Positions 24,470 through 36,400 of a DNA stretch of 64,000 bases are shown piece after piece. How positions within the stretch are numbered: the first letter of the stretch is position 1; each line of letters begins with the position of its first letter. The stretch lies in assembly GCA_035222895.1 (NCBI GenBank), contig JAVYIG010001046.1, positions 62,001-126,000 of the forward strand, given 5' to 3'. Below the pieces are notes generated by a model. That model did no database searches. It had not been told where the DNA came from and saw nothing but the letters and a program-made list of their open reading frames with translations. A program made the translations under genes and the position numbers. Origin of the DNA: Strongylocentrotus droebachiensis (lineage: Eukaryota; Echinodermata; Echinoidea; Camarodonta; Strongylocentrotidae).

Positions 24470-24935
24470 TGTATATGCATCATCTCACACTGAACTGTTC
24501 CTCTCTTCCTTCCTCTCTCTATCTCTCTTTCTTCCTTTCTCAATTTCTCTCTGTCTCTCTTCTTTTCTCTCTCTTGTCCATTCTATTTGAAATCCAGTAT
24601 ATAATGTATGGTTAGTTTATGTCTGCTTTGATTTTAGATCTTGGCTGTGATTTGTTCGATTTAAATGTTATTGATTGTTGTCATGAACATTTTCTAGAAT
24701 ATATTTTAGTTAGTATTGTCTGTTGGGAGCCAAGGGAGTACAAATAATACAAATAATTCCTCCGGCTCTCAACAGAGACATTAACTAATATTACATTGTT
24801 ATGTTATTTGTAGTTATTTGTTCATGATTATGTTAATGTATTGTCATATTTTATACAAATGTGAGTCGTAAGACGATTTTTATGCCTCATTTTATTTGTG
24901 CATGACAATAAAGAAATACAATTCAATTACAATTC
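24470..24935 (+). mobile_element. Probable retroelement 3' tail (right arm)
   Basis: Counterpart of 11085-11520, ending CATGACAATAAAGAAATAC followed by AATTC-type repeats. No coding sequence is recognised. Confidence 0.45.
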
Positions 24936-27649
24936 ATTCAATGAAAACTTCACATATTAGGTGCCCCTTTTTGCAATTGCAGTACATGTTGCTATTTTTT
25001 TTATCCAACTATCGACCCATTACAAGTACTTATTACTGACAAAACAAGATTGGCTAAGTAAATGAGCATGGAGGCTTTTCGGGGAAGCCAGACCTTAAAT
25101 AGCTAAGTTTTTTTTTTGGATGTCCCTAATACTTACGTTTTTCCAAATCGAAACTATTCTGTGCTACACAAATTTGTGACCCTTTGTAGTGTAATGAGGA
25201 AAGTTCCCCCAAGACCAATTTTTGAGTAATTATTGCTCGAAGTCATATATTCCCCCAAAAATAAGTAGAAACAAAGAATAAAAGAAATTAAATCTACTGG
25301 TCGGCATCAATTTTAATTTTTGGCAGTTTTAAAAGATTGAGTCTCATAGAATCTGTAGGGGCTATTTTGTTTGAAATGTTTTTTTCCGTTTCACATGCTT
25401 TATTGCAGAAGGTTTTGTTTACATTTGGTTTTGGACCATCATTTTGTAGATGGGTGGAGACTATATATAATAATGCTCAAAGATGTGTCTTTTATGGGGC
25501 GCATCTACTGGGTACTTTGATATTAAGAGAGGTGTTAGACAGGGGGACCCCCTGTCCCCATATTTGTTTATACTTTGTATTGAAATTTTAGCTCGTTCAA
25601 TATATAAGACCCTGACATTCAAGGATTTACTTTTAATAACGTACAAGTAAAACAAATTCTTTATGCAGATGATATGACTCTCTTTATTCGGGACTCAAAC
25701 TCATTTAAAAAGGTGGGGAAACTGTTCGAAAGTTTTGCTAGAAATTTTGGATTAAAAATTAATAAAGGAAAAACTTTTATATTATTGTTAGGCCCTTCTC
25801 AAAATGAAAATATTGCTCTTCCATTTGGTAAAGTAGTACAAATAGTCAAGATTTTGGGTATATAATTTTTCTTTAGATGTTGAAGTTCAGAAAAGGACAA
25901 ATTATAAGGTAATTTTGAGTAAAATAAAAAAGTTGTTGTCTTGGTGGAAACAAAGAGATTTAACTTTAATAAGGAAGATTCAATTGATAAAAACCTTTAT
26001 TTTGTCAAAATTGATTTATGTATCGGCGCTGACACCAGTACAAAATTGGGTATTTAAAGATTTGGATAAACTGGTTTTTGACTTTTTGTGGAAAGGAAAA
26101 GATAAGATTAAGCGAAATGTTATGTTCTTGGATTATTGTAGAGGTGGACTAAGATTAACGGACTTTCATTTATTTATTTTAGTGCAGAGGATTATGTGGG
26201 TAAAGAGACTTTTAACAGGGGATGCAAATATGGGATGGAAACAATATTTTAATTATTTAACTAAAGATGTTGGAGGAATTTTGATATTTTATAATAATGC
26301 AACCGTAGGTATATCTGAATTAGTATTACCAGCATTTTATAGAGACATGCTGGACGTTTGGATGGCTACGAGAATATTTTTGTGAAAGGAAAATGTTTCT
26401 AGGAGGAATGAGATTATTTATAATAATAGATTTGTTTTTATCGATGGTCATGTTCCTTTCGATGAGGGATTATTTAACAAAAATGCTTATAAGTTGCATC
26501 ATATTGTTGATAAGGAAGGTGATGTAAAATCTGATGAGGAATTTCAAAGAAAAGGTTTAAATAGTTTAGAAAATAGTAAAATATAACGTATTTTTCTTGG
26601 CATCCCCCCTTCATGGAAACAATTTTAAAATAAAAATACTCACTCAAATATAGATAGGGAATTAGATATGGATATAATTATGTTTGAAAAGGTATATATG
26701 TTAGATCAAATAACCTCAACAATTATATACGCTTTTTTATTAACTCTTTATGCGCCACTTAAAAAACCCCCCTGTGCCACATTCTTTTAGGGTCACACAT
26801 TTCGAGGGAATCTTTATTGACTCTGCTGAATCAAGAGGCTATAACTCTTCACTGGATGATCATGATGAAAAATATTGTGCAGCAAAGTTGTAGACCGGAA
26901 AACGTGCTTTTCGATGAACCGTCATTTGTTATATTTTGAATTATCATTTTTATAATAATCATAATTATATAATGTTTAATTTTTCTTATTTACGGCAGTT
27001 TTTTATCCCTCTAGAATTTCTTATTTAGCAATGATAAGACATCTTCAAATCGAATTTATTAGAAAGGTGGACTTCTTACCTTTCTTTACATACCTTGCTC
27101 AAGTATTCTAACAATTCAGAAGGTTAGTATTTAGGTTGTTGAAGAAAAGAAGTTCAATAGGGAGAGACTTGAAAGTACCCCGCTCAGCCACCCTTGACAA
27201 TGGGCTAATCTGCCCATTGAAATCCCTATTACCCCAGGTTATTGTCAATGTCCGGTTTAGCGGGGCATGAAAAGGGACGTCGTGGGGATGTTTTTCTTTG
27301 TTGTGCCATGATAAGTCAATAAGAAATAAGAGAATGTTATTGATTTTGCCCACTGGTATGAGCATGTAAAAATGGTATAGGCATAATATATTATATGTGA
27401 TATACATGACATAATCAGCATCTTATTGAAATGTCTCATTATGAATGTTCACCGCATCTGTTCTCTCACCTTCTTTACCCCTCAATAAAATTGATTTCAA
27501 GTACATTTATCACAGCCATAGATATACAAAGAAAGAATGAATCAATCTTAAAATATAAACTATATTGCATTGTTTTCCATTTACTTTATTGTGAGAGAGC
27601 TTATTATCAGAAATGATTGACGAGTGGAGTATGCAATGAATAAAATATG

Positions 27650-28815
27650 GAGAACGGACGTGAGAGACATTATGAGAGAGAAATAGTGATATGAAATGAA
27701 AGGACTTTACTGTGAATAAAGATTATAAGAGAAAGAGATAAAGATGACGGCAAGACAGGATACATATTGATACGAAAATAACAATAATAATGAGATAGAG
27801 ATGACGGAAAGAAAGAGAGTAAACACTGATAGCATAAGAATGAATAAAGATAATAAGAGAAAGATATAGAATGACGGCAAGACATAGGGTACATATAGAT
27901 AGGAAAATGATAATAATAATAAGATAGAGATGACGGAAAGAAAGAGAGTAAACACTGATAGCACAAGAATGAATAAAGATAATAAGAGAAAGATATAGAG
28001 ATGACGGCAAGACATAGGGTACATATAGATAGGAAAATGATAATAATAAAAAGATAGAGATGACGGAAAGAAAGAGAGTAAACACTGATAGCACAAGAAT
28101 GAATAAAGATAATAAGAGAAATATATAGAGATGACGGCAAGACATAGGATACATATTGATAGGAAAATAATAATAATAATAAGATAGAGATGACGGCAAG
28201 AAAGAGAGTAAACACTGATAGCATAAGAATGAATAAAGATAATAAGAGAAAGATATACAGATGACGGCAAGACATAGGGTACATATAGATAGGAAAATGA
28301 TAATAATAATAAGATAGAGATGACGGCAAGAAAGAGAGTAAACACTGATAGCATAAGAATGAATAAAGATAATAAGAGAAAGATATAGAGATGACGGCAA
28401 GACATAGGGTACATAATTATAGATAGGAAAATGATAATAATAATAAGATAGAGATGACGGAAAGAAAGAGAGTAAACACTGATAGCATAAGAATGAATAA
28501 AGATAATAAGAGAAAGATATAGAGATGACGGCAAGACATAGGGTACATATAGATAGGAAAATGATAATAATAATGAGATAGAGATGACGGCAAGAAAGAG
28601 AGTATTACACTCATAGCATAATTATAATGAATAAAGATAATAAGAAAAAGATATACAGATGACGGCAAGACATAGGGTACATATAGATAGGAAAATGATA
28701 ATAATAATAAGATAGAGATGACGGAAAGAAAGAGAGTAAACACTGATAGCATAAGAATGAATAAAGATAATAAAAGAAAGATATAAAGATGACGGCAAGA
28801 CAGGATACATCTTTC
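27650..28815 (+). repeat. 130-134 bp tandem array, about 9 units
   Basis: Starts of GACATAGGGTACAT-type marks fall at 27753, 27881, 28011, 28141, 28271, 28401, 28535, 28669 and 28798. Each unit is two related halves, each with GAGATGACGG(C/A)AAGA. Long open frames on the - strand (up to 275 codons, rich in Leu/Ser/Tyr/Ile) follow the period and are not taken as genes. Confidence 0.92.
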
Positions 28816-29130
28816 TTTCATTAGTTTTATTCATTCTTATTCTATCACTGTCTACTCTCTTTCTTGCTGTCATCTCTAGCTCTTTCATTAATTTTTATTC
28901 ATTCTTATTCTATCAGTCTACTCTCTTTCTTGCTGTCATCTCTATCTCTTTCTTTCATTATTTTTATTCATTCTTATTCTATCACTGTCTACTCTCTTTC
29001 TTGCTGTCATCTCTATCTCCTTCTTTCATTTTTTTTATTCATTCTTATTCTATCAGTCTACTCTCTTTCTTGCTGTCATCTCTAGCTCTTTCATTAATTT
29101 TTATTCATTCTTATTCTATCAGTCTACTCT
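28816..29130 (-). repeat. Inverted half-unit array facing the 130 bp array
   Basis: Repeats of CTCTTTCTTGCTGTCATCTC with TTTTTATTCATTCTTATTC (64-72 bp) are the reverse complement of one half of the 130 bp unit. The two arrays meet head to head near 28815. Confidence 0.88.
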
Positions 29131-29270
29131 CAGGGAACACTTTTATCACTAGAGTCTTCGTCACTGCTCGATTCGTCGGAATCAGAGTCCATGCTCCATG
29201 CTTCCATAGTAACAAGATCTCGAGCCTCCTCTACACTAAACACACGTTGACGTTTTCCAGCAGGTGCCAT
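29130..29270 (-). pseudogene. piggyBac-like transposase N-terminal fragment
   Basis: An ATG-started frame of 46 residues begins MAPAGKRQRVFSVEEARDLV and goes on into an acidic Ser/Asp/Glu run, the usual start of piggyBac transposases (FSxEEA, then acidic). TGA stops it where the minisatellite begins, so the catalytic DDD part is missing. Confidence 0.7.
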
Positions 29271-30311
29271 CGTAACATCAGTAAAAAAAATCCAAAGAAA
29301 ACCGCTAAATACACGGTAATTTCGAATGTAACACTATGAAGAAAAACAGTTTACCGGAAAGTGTGCGATGTATACAATGTAAACAATAGTAAACGCAACG
29401 CGTGGCTACACACTGCGAGCGGTATTATGAATGTCTAATTGACTCGTATACATCTGTGCAAAAATGCGAAGTTGGCACGCCTACGTCCGTGCAAATCGGC
29501 GAACAAAGCAAACAAAGAGTTAAATAAGAGAGTAGATAAATCATATGCAGAACGACATTTAGAACAGACTTATAATATTCATGGAATAGATATACAATTA
29601 ATATTTTTAAGACTTAGAAAATGCACATTGAATAGTTAGCTTAGAGAATTTCAATTTAAAATGCTTTATAAAATTATATATACTAAATTACATTTATATA
29701 CATTTAAAATGGTTAAGAGTTATTTATGTTCTTTTTGTGGTAAATATGAACAAACTAACGAGCATTTATTTTGTCTTTGTCAGAAAGTAAAACCAATTTA
29801 TTTAATTTAGTAGAGATTACAAATATAAATTGGAAAGGTATCAATGTAGGGATCGTTGAGGTAAACATAGGGAAGGAACAGTTATTACATCATATCATAA
29901 TTTTGATAAAATATATGATATTCATAGAAAGTAAAAATAGACAAAAACCACAAACTTATTTGGAGATTAAGAAAAGATTATTAGAAAATAGAAAGGAGGA
30001 TAAGAAATTAGCTGGGGACCGAGGAACACTCACATATCATTTTAGAAAGTAGGGCAATTTAGAATAGCTACGTGCAGAATACATTCTACTTAAATCTCAC
30101 GCACTAAATTTTACGAATAATAAGCCATTTTGTAATATAAATTAAATTCAGTATAAATTGCGCTTAATAGAAATGCACACAATCTGACGGAGCCTAACGT
30201 TCACTTAGTAGGTTTCGATCATGTGTAATTGTGCATTAATTAATTAATTAATCAATTAATTAAGAGTGTTGCAACAAAACAGTTGGCACGTTCAGACCAT
30301 GAGTAAACATT

Positions 30312-30497
30312 TTACGCCTCTTCGATTGTTCCCGATGCGAAGAAATCCACCTCGCACTTCATACCACGTTGGTAGATGTCCATGGCCTTCACTGGATCCA
30401 CGCGAAACTTCTCGGCATTCTCGTTGATGTAAGTCGCGAGTTTATGGCTGCCCCCCAGGTTATCCTGTATCCAGAAACTGTACACGTTGGTGTCTTT
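30312..30497 (-). CDS. TenA-like right copy, exon 4
   Basis: 186 nt with TAA at 30314-30312. It ends GTIEEA against GTIEEVN in the left copy, and keeps the catalytic Glu (KCEVDFF). Confidence 0.88.
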   Translation of the reverse strand, partial: KDTNVYSFWIQDNLGGSHKLATYINENAEKFRVDPVKAMDIYQRGMKCEVDFFASGTIEEA

Positions 30498-33400
30498 CTA
30501 TAATTGCACAAAAAAAATACTTAACGTCGAAACCCGTAGTTTTGGAAAAAATAATTATACAGAATTTCGTTTAGTTTTCAAATATGAATGTTTTTTACCC
30601 GGATTATTTGATGGCGGTTTCAGTTTTGGTTTGTTCGATCCACAAAAAAACGTATGTACATCACAACAATTTTAACTTCAAGACTTCCATCCGGCTATAA
30701 AAATAAATACTCAATCAATCAATTAATTATTATTTCATTTTCACCAGGATAAACAAACAAAACATGTCTTCGTGAGGGTTTACCTGTGTGCCCAGAGTTT
30801 GAACAGAACGAGACGAAACAAGTAAGCATGTAAACAATCGGACATAAAATATGCATAGTTTGGGAGCAATACAGCAAGGGCCGTGCGCAAAATGTTTTGG
30901 CGACCAACCCCTAGAAATTGTTGATTCTTAACAAGCTGAATACGCTAATCCATAAAGCCCCGCCCCTTGACGAACTGACCAATCACGACCGCGACTATGG
31001 TCCGACAGAGACCGTTCCATGCGTGTGTGAGTGCGTGTAAAATGCGGCTGGGATTGGTCTTTAAGAAAAGGGGAGGGGCTTAATGGATCTTGTCTATTCT
31101 TACTATGCTTGATTCGATCTGCTGGGAAAGCCACCCCCACAGCTTCTCGCACGGCAACATGGCGATCAGCAGGTAAAACGGCTCCTCCTTTGTAGCCACG
31201 TCCAGCTCGAATTCAGAGTAGGAGGCAGCGGCGTTTCCCATGGCAATCCCTTTCGGGTCCTCGATGTACCACTCTTTGAACATTGTCTCCGTGTACCTTC
31301 AAATAAATTCATGAGCATACACGCTAAATACATTTTGGTTGAAAATAACCAACATACACGCTTAATACAGGTTGGTCAAAAAAAAATATATAAACGAACT
31401 TCAAATTTAAAGGTAACACAAAGTTTTGGTATGGGGTCATGAATTTGGGTCAAAGGCGATCCTACAATATTCAGTGATCGTTTTTGCGGTTGAAATCGAG
31501 TCTCAAGTTATGAAATTGTAAATAATAAACTCTTTATGTTGTATAGCTCCCTCTCAAGGTCAAGATATTAATTACACTATAAAACAATGTTTCTTCACTA
31601 AAATCGACAATTAACTATTTCCGTTTGGAAATTATATATAACAACTACATATTCTGAGATTTTCATCATCGCAGCTACCATTGTACAGCCGTAGGCGCTA
31701 TTTGAAATGTATCAACGTTTACCGGGAGCACCGGTAAATTTTTATAGTAATTTTTTCTCGAAAGCAGGAGTGTTTCAGCGGCTAATTATTTTAGCGCTAA
31801 TAATACATCCACAGGGGCATCAAAATATATCAAAATTTTAAACAATCACTGTCCACCTAATTTTCAAAATGTCTCAAAGCAGCACCAATCTGCACACTTC
31901 CAGGTTTTAAAGCGAGGTTCTCAGTGTTTAAGGTACTATGTCCCATTTGCAGGCCAAACAAATGAAAAGGTTAAATTCCAACGTCATTGGAAAGACAATA
32001 CTAATTTAGAAATTCTCTCAAAACGAAAGGGCTTGAGAACAGCTTTTTGTGGGAAAATATCTACCATTAGTTGTCGAAACGACTAAAGTGATTGCAATCA
32101 CCTAATTTATAGTCTCATTTGCAGACCCTTTTACCGAATGGTCGTACGTTTTGTGCTGCACATAGATTCAATCGGTTTAATTTTGGCCATTACAAGTAGT
32201 GGGTTATTGATATAGACAAATGCTCATGTACTTGTTACACCTCCTGTTATGTATGTTATTACCAAAGAAAAGAGGATGTCAGTCAGTCACTTAATAGTGT
32301 CTGACAGTGAAGTCTAGAAGGTGAACGGGTTTCCTTGCATGATTTGAATACTAGGACACTGCTAATGTTTAAATTTCACAGATAGGATATACATGATATA
32401 TTTGTAGTAATGTGAGATTGTTGCCTCCTGTGGCTGGACCTGGGTTTGGTGCAGGCTATTGTTCAGTGTGCACTCAGGCCTCTCTTGCAATGGCTTGAGT
32501 GCACGCTGGACAATGACCTGGGCTTGGGTTCGGTTGCAGGAGGTGACAGCTTTCACATTACTGGAGAAGACATTACTGCAGAGAAGTCACAAGTGGTGCA
32601 CGTGCATAGTGGGCAATTGAGTTACATGTGAGTTAATCATTCGATTATCCTTATAAATGTTACATTTATTTATTGTTATATATGAACATGTATCCTATTT
32701 ATATGCTTGTTGTACAATTATTGATGTTACTATTGATATTGGCAGAATTTGAGTGTGTAATGGGTTCTTGCAATGCGATCCTTTTTTATAGTATTTGAGT
32801 GGCGTATGTGCATGTACACGAAGTGCAATCCTAAACTCGCACTTGTTAATTTTATTGGTGGTACGATGTTTTACGATTTTATACAGATTAATGGTCTATT
32901 ATAACTGAATTGTATGTATTTATACCTTTGAATTTTACTGTATGTTAATTGTAATATATTACGTTTTATCCCTCATAGGATCACAAAGACTGTATTGTAC
33001 AAGGGCGTACGTTGAAGTCAAGCCTTTTTTTTTTGCAGTGTGGGAGGTGAGTCTTATTGGTTTTTAATTTGTATTAAAAAGATATTGTTTGCATTATGTA
33101 TTGAATGAATCTGTTGTTACTTTTTACACTTCAACTGTAATTTAGGTTTTGCTTAAGTGATGTAAGGCATTATATTGTGAAATGAAAAGTTAACTGTCCT
33201 TCAGCCGTTATATTAGACATGAAATATATTATTTAATTAACCTGTTCATTGAAGTCATGAAAATAATAGTGATGATTATTTAGTTGATACAATGTTTGAA
33301 GCTGGTCTATAATGGACTTATTTACTGAACACCTTCTTTGTTGCTGATACAGATCATGAAGTATATACTTATGTGATTGGTTATTTGAATATTATGATGT

Positions 33401-36400
33401 TTTTTAATTTACATTTGTTTTTACTCTTGTGTTTCTACAGGGGCTGTTTTGTTGCCTTCAAAATAAAATAAACAAACATCAACTGCAAAGCGTCTGAGTG
33501 TGAATTCTTTGGCCTTTCTTTCATATTCATAATTCTTGCAAAGTTCTGCAGAATTTGTTGTTGGCTGCAAACGGGACATAGTATTTTTAAGTTAACAACT
33601 TACTATGATGAATATGCACTGCGCTGCCAATAATTGCCATAATTGCAAGATTCATTCAGGCATAAATTGTGTTGTGTTGAACTGTGAGCCTCGTTTTCAA
33701 CTCAAAGTGCGGGGCTAATGTGAAATTCGTCTATATAGGTAGGATTGGTAGATGTGACCATTATGTGACCAACCAACTCACATGGTTCCACAGGCACCCA
33801 ATCCGGGTGAGTGCACAATAAATTACATTGCTTTAAAACTTCAGTTACCATGCCGAATTTGTGCTGACGCATTCGTTCAATAGGTGCTGCAGGGTGTGTA
33901 TAACGATACAGTTTCGGCAGTGGATAAGATGACTGTCTTACCATCGGATCGAACTTTTCCCGGGAGCGGGGGGGGGGGGGGGGGGGGATGTGTATGCTTA
34001 TCCTCTGGATTTACCTATGATCATTGATCTCCTTTGCGGGGGTGTGAGGACCTATCATGTATCAGAGAAGACTGCAGGCAGATCATCGTTTCAGAATGTT
34101 GTACCGATGCAAACTTACTGGCTATATATCCACTGCCGAATTGGATAAGCTGTATCTTACTCACCCACTCACTCACTAGGTCGATTGATCGATCGATTGA
34201 TCGATTAGTCAATCAATCAATCAACCGATCTATCGATCAATCAAGCAATCATTCAATCAATCACACCACCACCCACCCACACCCATAGTATTTTAATCAA
34301 ACACTTACGAAGCGTAACTTTTCACGCGTGAGGCAATGAATGCGTATCAGAGAAGACTGCAGGCAGGTCATCGTTTCAGAATGTTGTACCGATGCAAACT
34401 TACTGGCTATATATCCACTGCCGAATTGGATAAGCTGTATGTTACTCACCCACTCACTCACTAGATCGATTGATCGATTAGTCAATCAATCAATCAACCG
34501 ATCTATCGATCAATCAAGCAATCATTCAATCAATCACACCACCACCCACCCACACCCATAGTATTTTAATCAAACACTTACGAAGCGTAACTTTTCACGC
34601 GTGAGGCAATGAATGCCTTTTGGTTTTCATCGATGGCTTTTTCCTCAGCGATCTCGTAGCAGCCAGTGGCATTATAGCAGTACACAGCGTCCTGAACTGT
34701 GTAGCCACCTGGTGGAATAAATGTAAGATATAGCTTTGTTTATGGTGACAAGAGCGAGCAAGAATTGGTTACAATCTGAAAGCTAGCTATTTATAAAGAT
34801 GACAGTTCCATCCCCCCCCCCCCCTGGGAAATATTTTCGTCTGAAATGCAGTAGTTTTCGCGAAAATTGTATATTAAGACCTCCACAACTTGAACGCGGT
34901 GGCTTATTTCCATTCCAATCATCGAAATAAGCACATAATAAAGTGTGCAAAAGCACAGAACGGTTTGTCACTATTTTCTCGTGACCGGATATTGGCTTGA
35001 GCTCCAACTTTGACGGGTCTGTTATTCCATGGCACAAGGTATACACTGCCCGTAAATGTTATGTCCTCTACCACTACTATATCACACGCAATGGATATCC
35101 AGTTCAACTTGTTTACATAAACATGGTGTTTTAAATTCTTTGAAAAATCTTTACATCGGTTTTATGCACTGTATTTTTGGTAAGTATTACACGGCACTTC
35201 TTGTCAAAAGTGCAAAAGAAGAGTAAACAAAATCAGTCCTTGGCGATTAAACATATTTTTTAATAATTGGCAACTAAAGCAAAAACAAAACAAAAGCAAA
35301 GTTGTTGAAAAGTGAAAAAAAATTAACTTGTTCAAAACAAAATCTAGAAAAAAGTTTCATATTACGTTTGTACAAAAAGCTGTGAGATACTTTTACTGTG
35401 CCTTCACGCTTTGGCCCAGGACAGCATGAAACGTTTCACAAACATCAAAACCGATATGCTTATTACTCCCTAATAAGAGATTGAAATTCATACTAACATG
35501 GCAAGGAAGCTGTCCCAGGCCCAACCCCCCCTAAAGGTCAACTGTTTTCATGTTAAACCTGTTATAGATTTAAAGGTTCTTTGCAATCATGGCAAGGACG
35601 TAAGTCCAATTGCAAAAGCTAAATATTTATGATGTGGCAATTTTTTTCTTCCCTGTGCCACACCATACCACTGTGCACAGGAAATGTCTATTTTTCACAT
35701 TGACTCTATGAAGGTTACATTTTACATACGATGAACTAAGTGTATCTTTATCAAAACAAATAATTCACTTCATAGCTTCTCCATTATCACATATCTTTAA
35801 TTTATATCTTTCCCGAGGGATTTTTCCCGATCCACTAAAAAATAGGATCACTCTAAAATTCCAAACTACCGACCAGTTTCTTTACTACCAAGCATTTCAA
35901 AGATATTAGAGAAAATAGTATATAAACGATTATATTCTTTCTTAGATATCAATAACTTATTAATTCCTAATCAATGTGGATTTAGAAAGAACCACTCTAC
36001 TGATTATGCTATTCTACAATTATGTGACAAAATAACTGATTCCCTTAAAAAAAAGAACATACTGTAGGTGTTTTTATGGACTTGAAGTCCTTGAAGTTTG
36101 TTGGACATGTTTGTTGGACATGTGTTGTCCATGCTCGTCTGCTTTGTCTTGCTTGGTCTTGATTTGATATTTTGATCGCCATGTAATTGTGTTGAACAAT
36201 TCACTTAAGCCTCTGGGAGACATTAGGATTTACTTTTTACGTCATGAACTTGCTAGGACATGGATTTTCACCCCGTTTTTGATTGAGGAAATATTGTCTT
36301 TCAACTAGGTATGTGCTTACTGTTGTCCCACATATAATACTTTTTGTGAGTATCATGTGACATTCCTCAATTCACTTTCACTTCCAGTTTATTACCCCTC

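Larger units (their letters stand above)
26740..29523 (-). mobile_element. piggyBac-like element, TTAA-flanked, inside the LINE
   Basis: TTAA lies at 26740-26743 and 29520-29523. Inward of both is CTCTTT (left CTCTTTATGCGCC; right, reversed, CTCTTTGTTTGC). Removing the element with one TTAA rejoins the LINE reading frame. A transposase N-terminus lies near the right end. Most of the inside is minisatellite. 26744-27650 has no recognised coding sequence. Confidence 0.8.
25379..30065 (+). mobile_element. Tx1/L1-like LINE, second subfamily, split by a piggyBac-like element
   Basis: The first part (25379-26739) codes for RT from the palm on: [23 protein letters not shown] near 25520, YADDMTLF near 25665, then WWKQRDLTLIRKIQLI and LVFDFLWKGKDKIKRNVMFL. 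The second part (29524-30065) has IFLRLRKCTLNS and the CSFCGKYEQTNEHLF zinc knuckle. Several stops and frameshifts break it. It is related to, but clearly different from, the LINEs at 705-5984. Homology to the left arm stops exactly at its 5' border. Confidence 0.85.
20285..35150 (-). repeat. Right arm of the large inverted duplication
   Basis: Reverse-complement counterpart of 150-15390. Right-arm-only material includes a SINE (23372-23740), the split LINE and piggyBac block (25379-30065), about 1.7 kb at 32300-34020, and a tandem copy of the end of TenA exon 2. Confidence 0.9.

Noticed and set aside
27670..28888. Long - strand open frames (up to 275 codons) that look like membrane proteins rich in Leu, Ser, Tyr and Ile
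   Set aside because: They track the 130 bp tandem period in three overlapping frames at once, with no start context or splice sites; they are by-products of the repeat.
27650..29130. CRISPR-like array
   Set aside because: Units are contiguous 130 bp repeats without unique spacers, in eukaryotic DNA.
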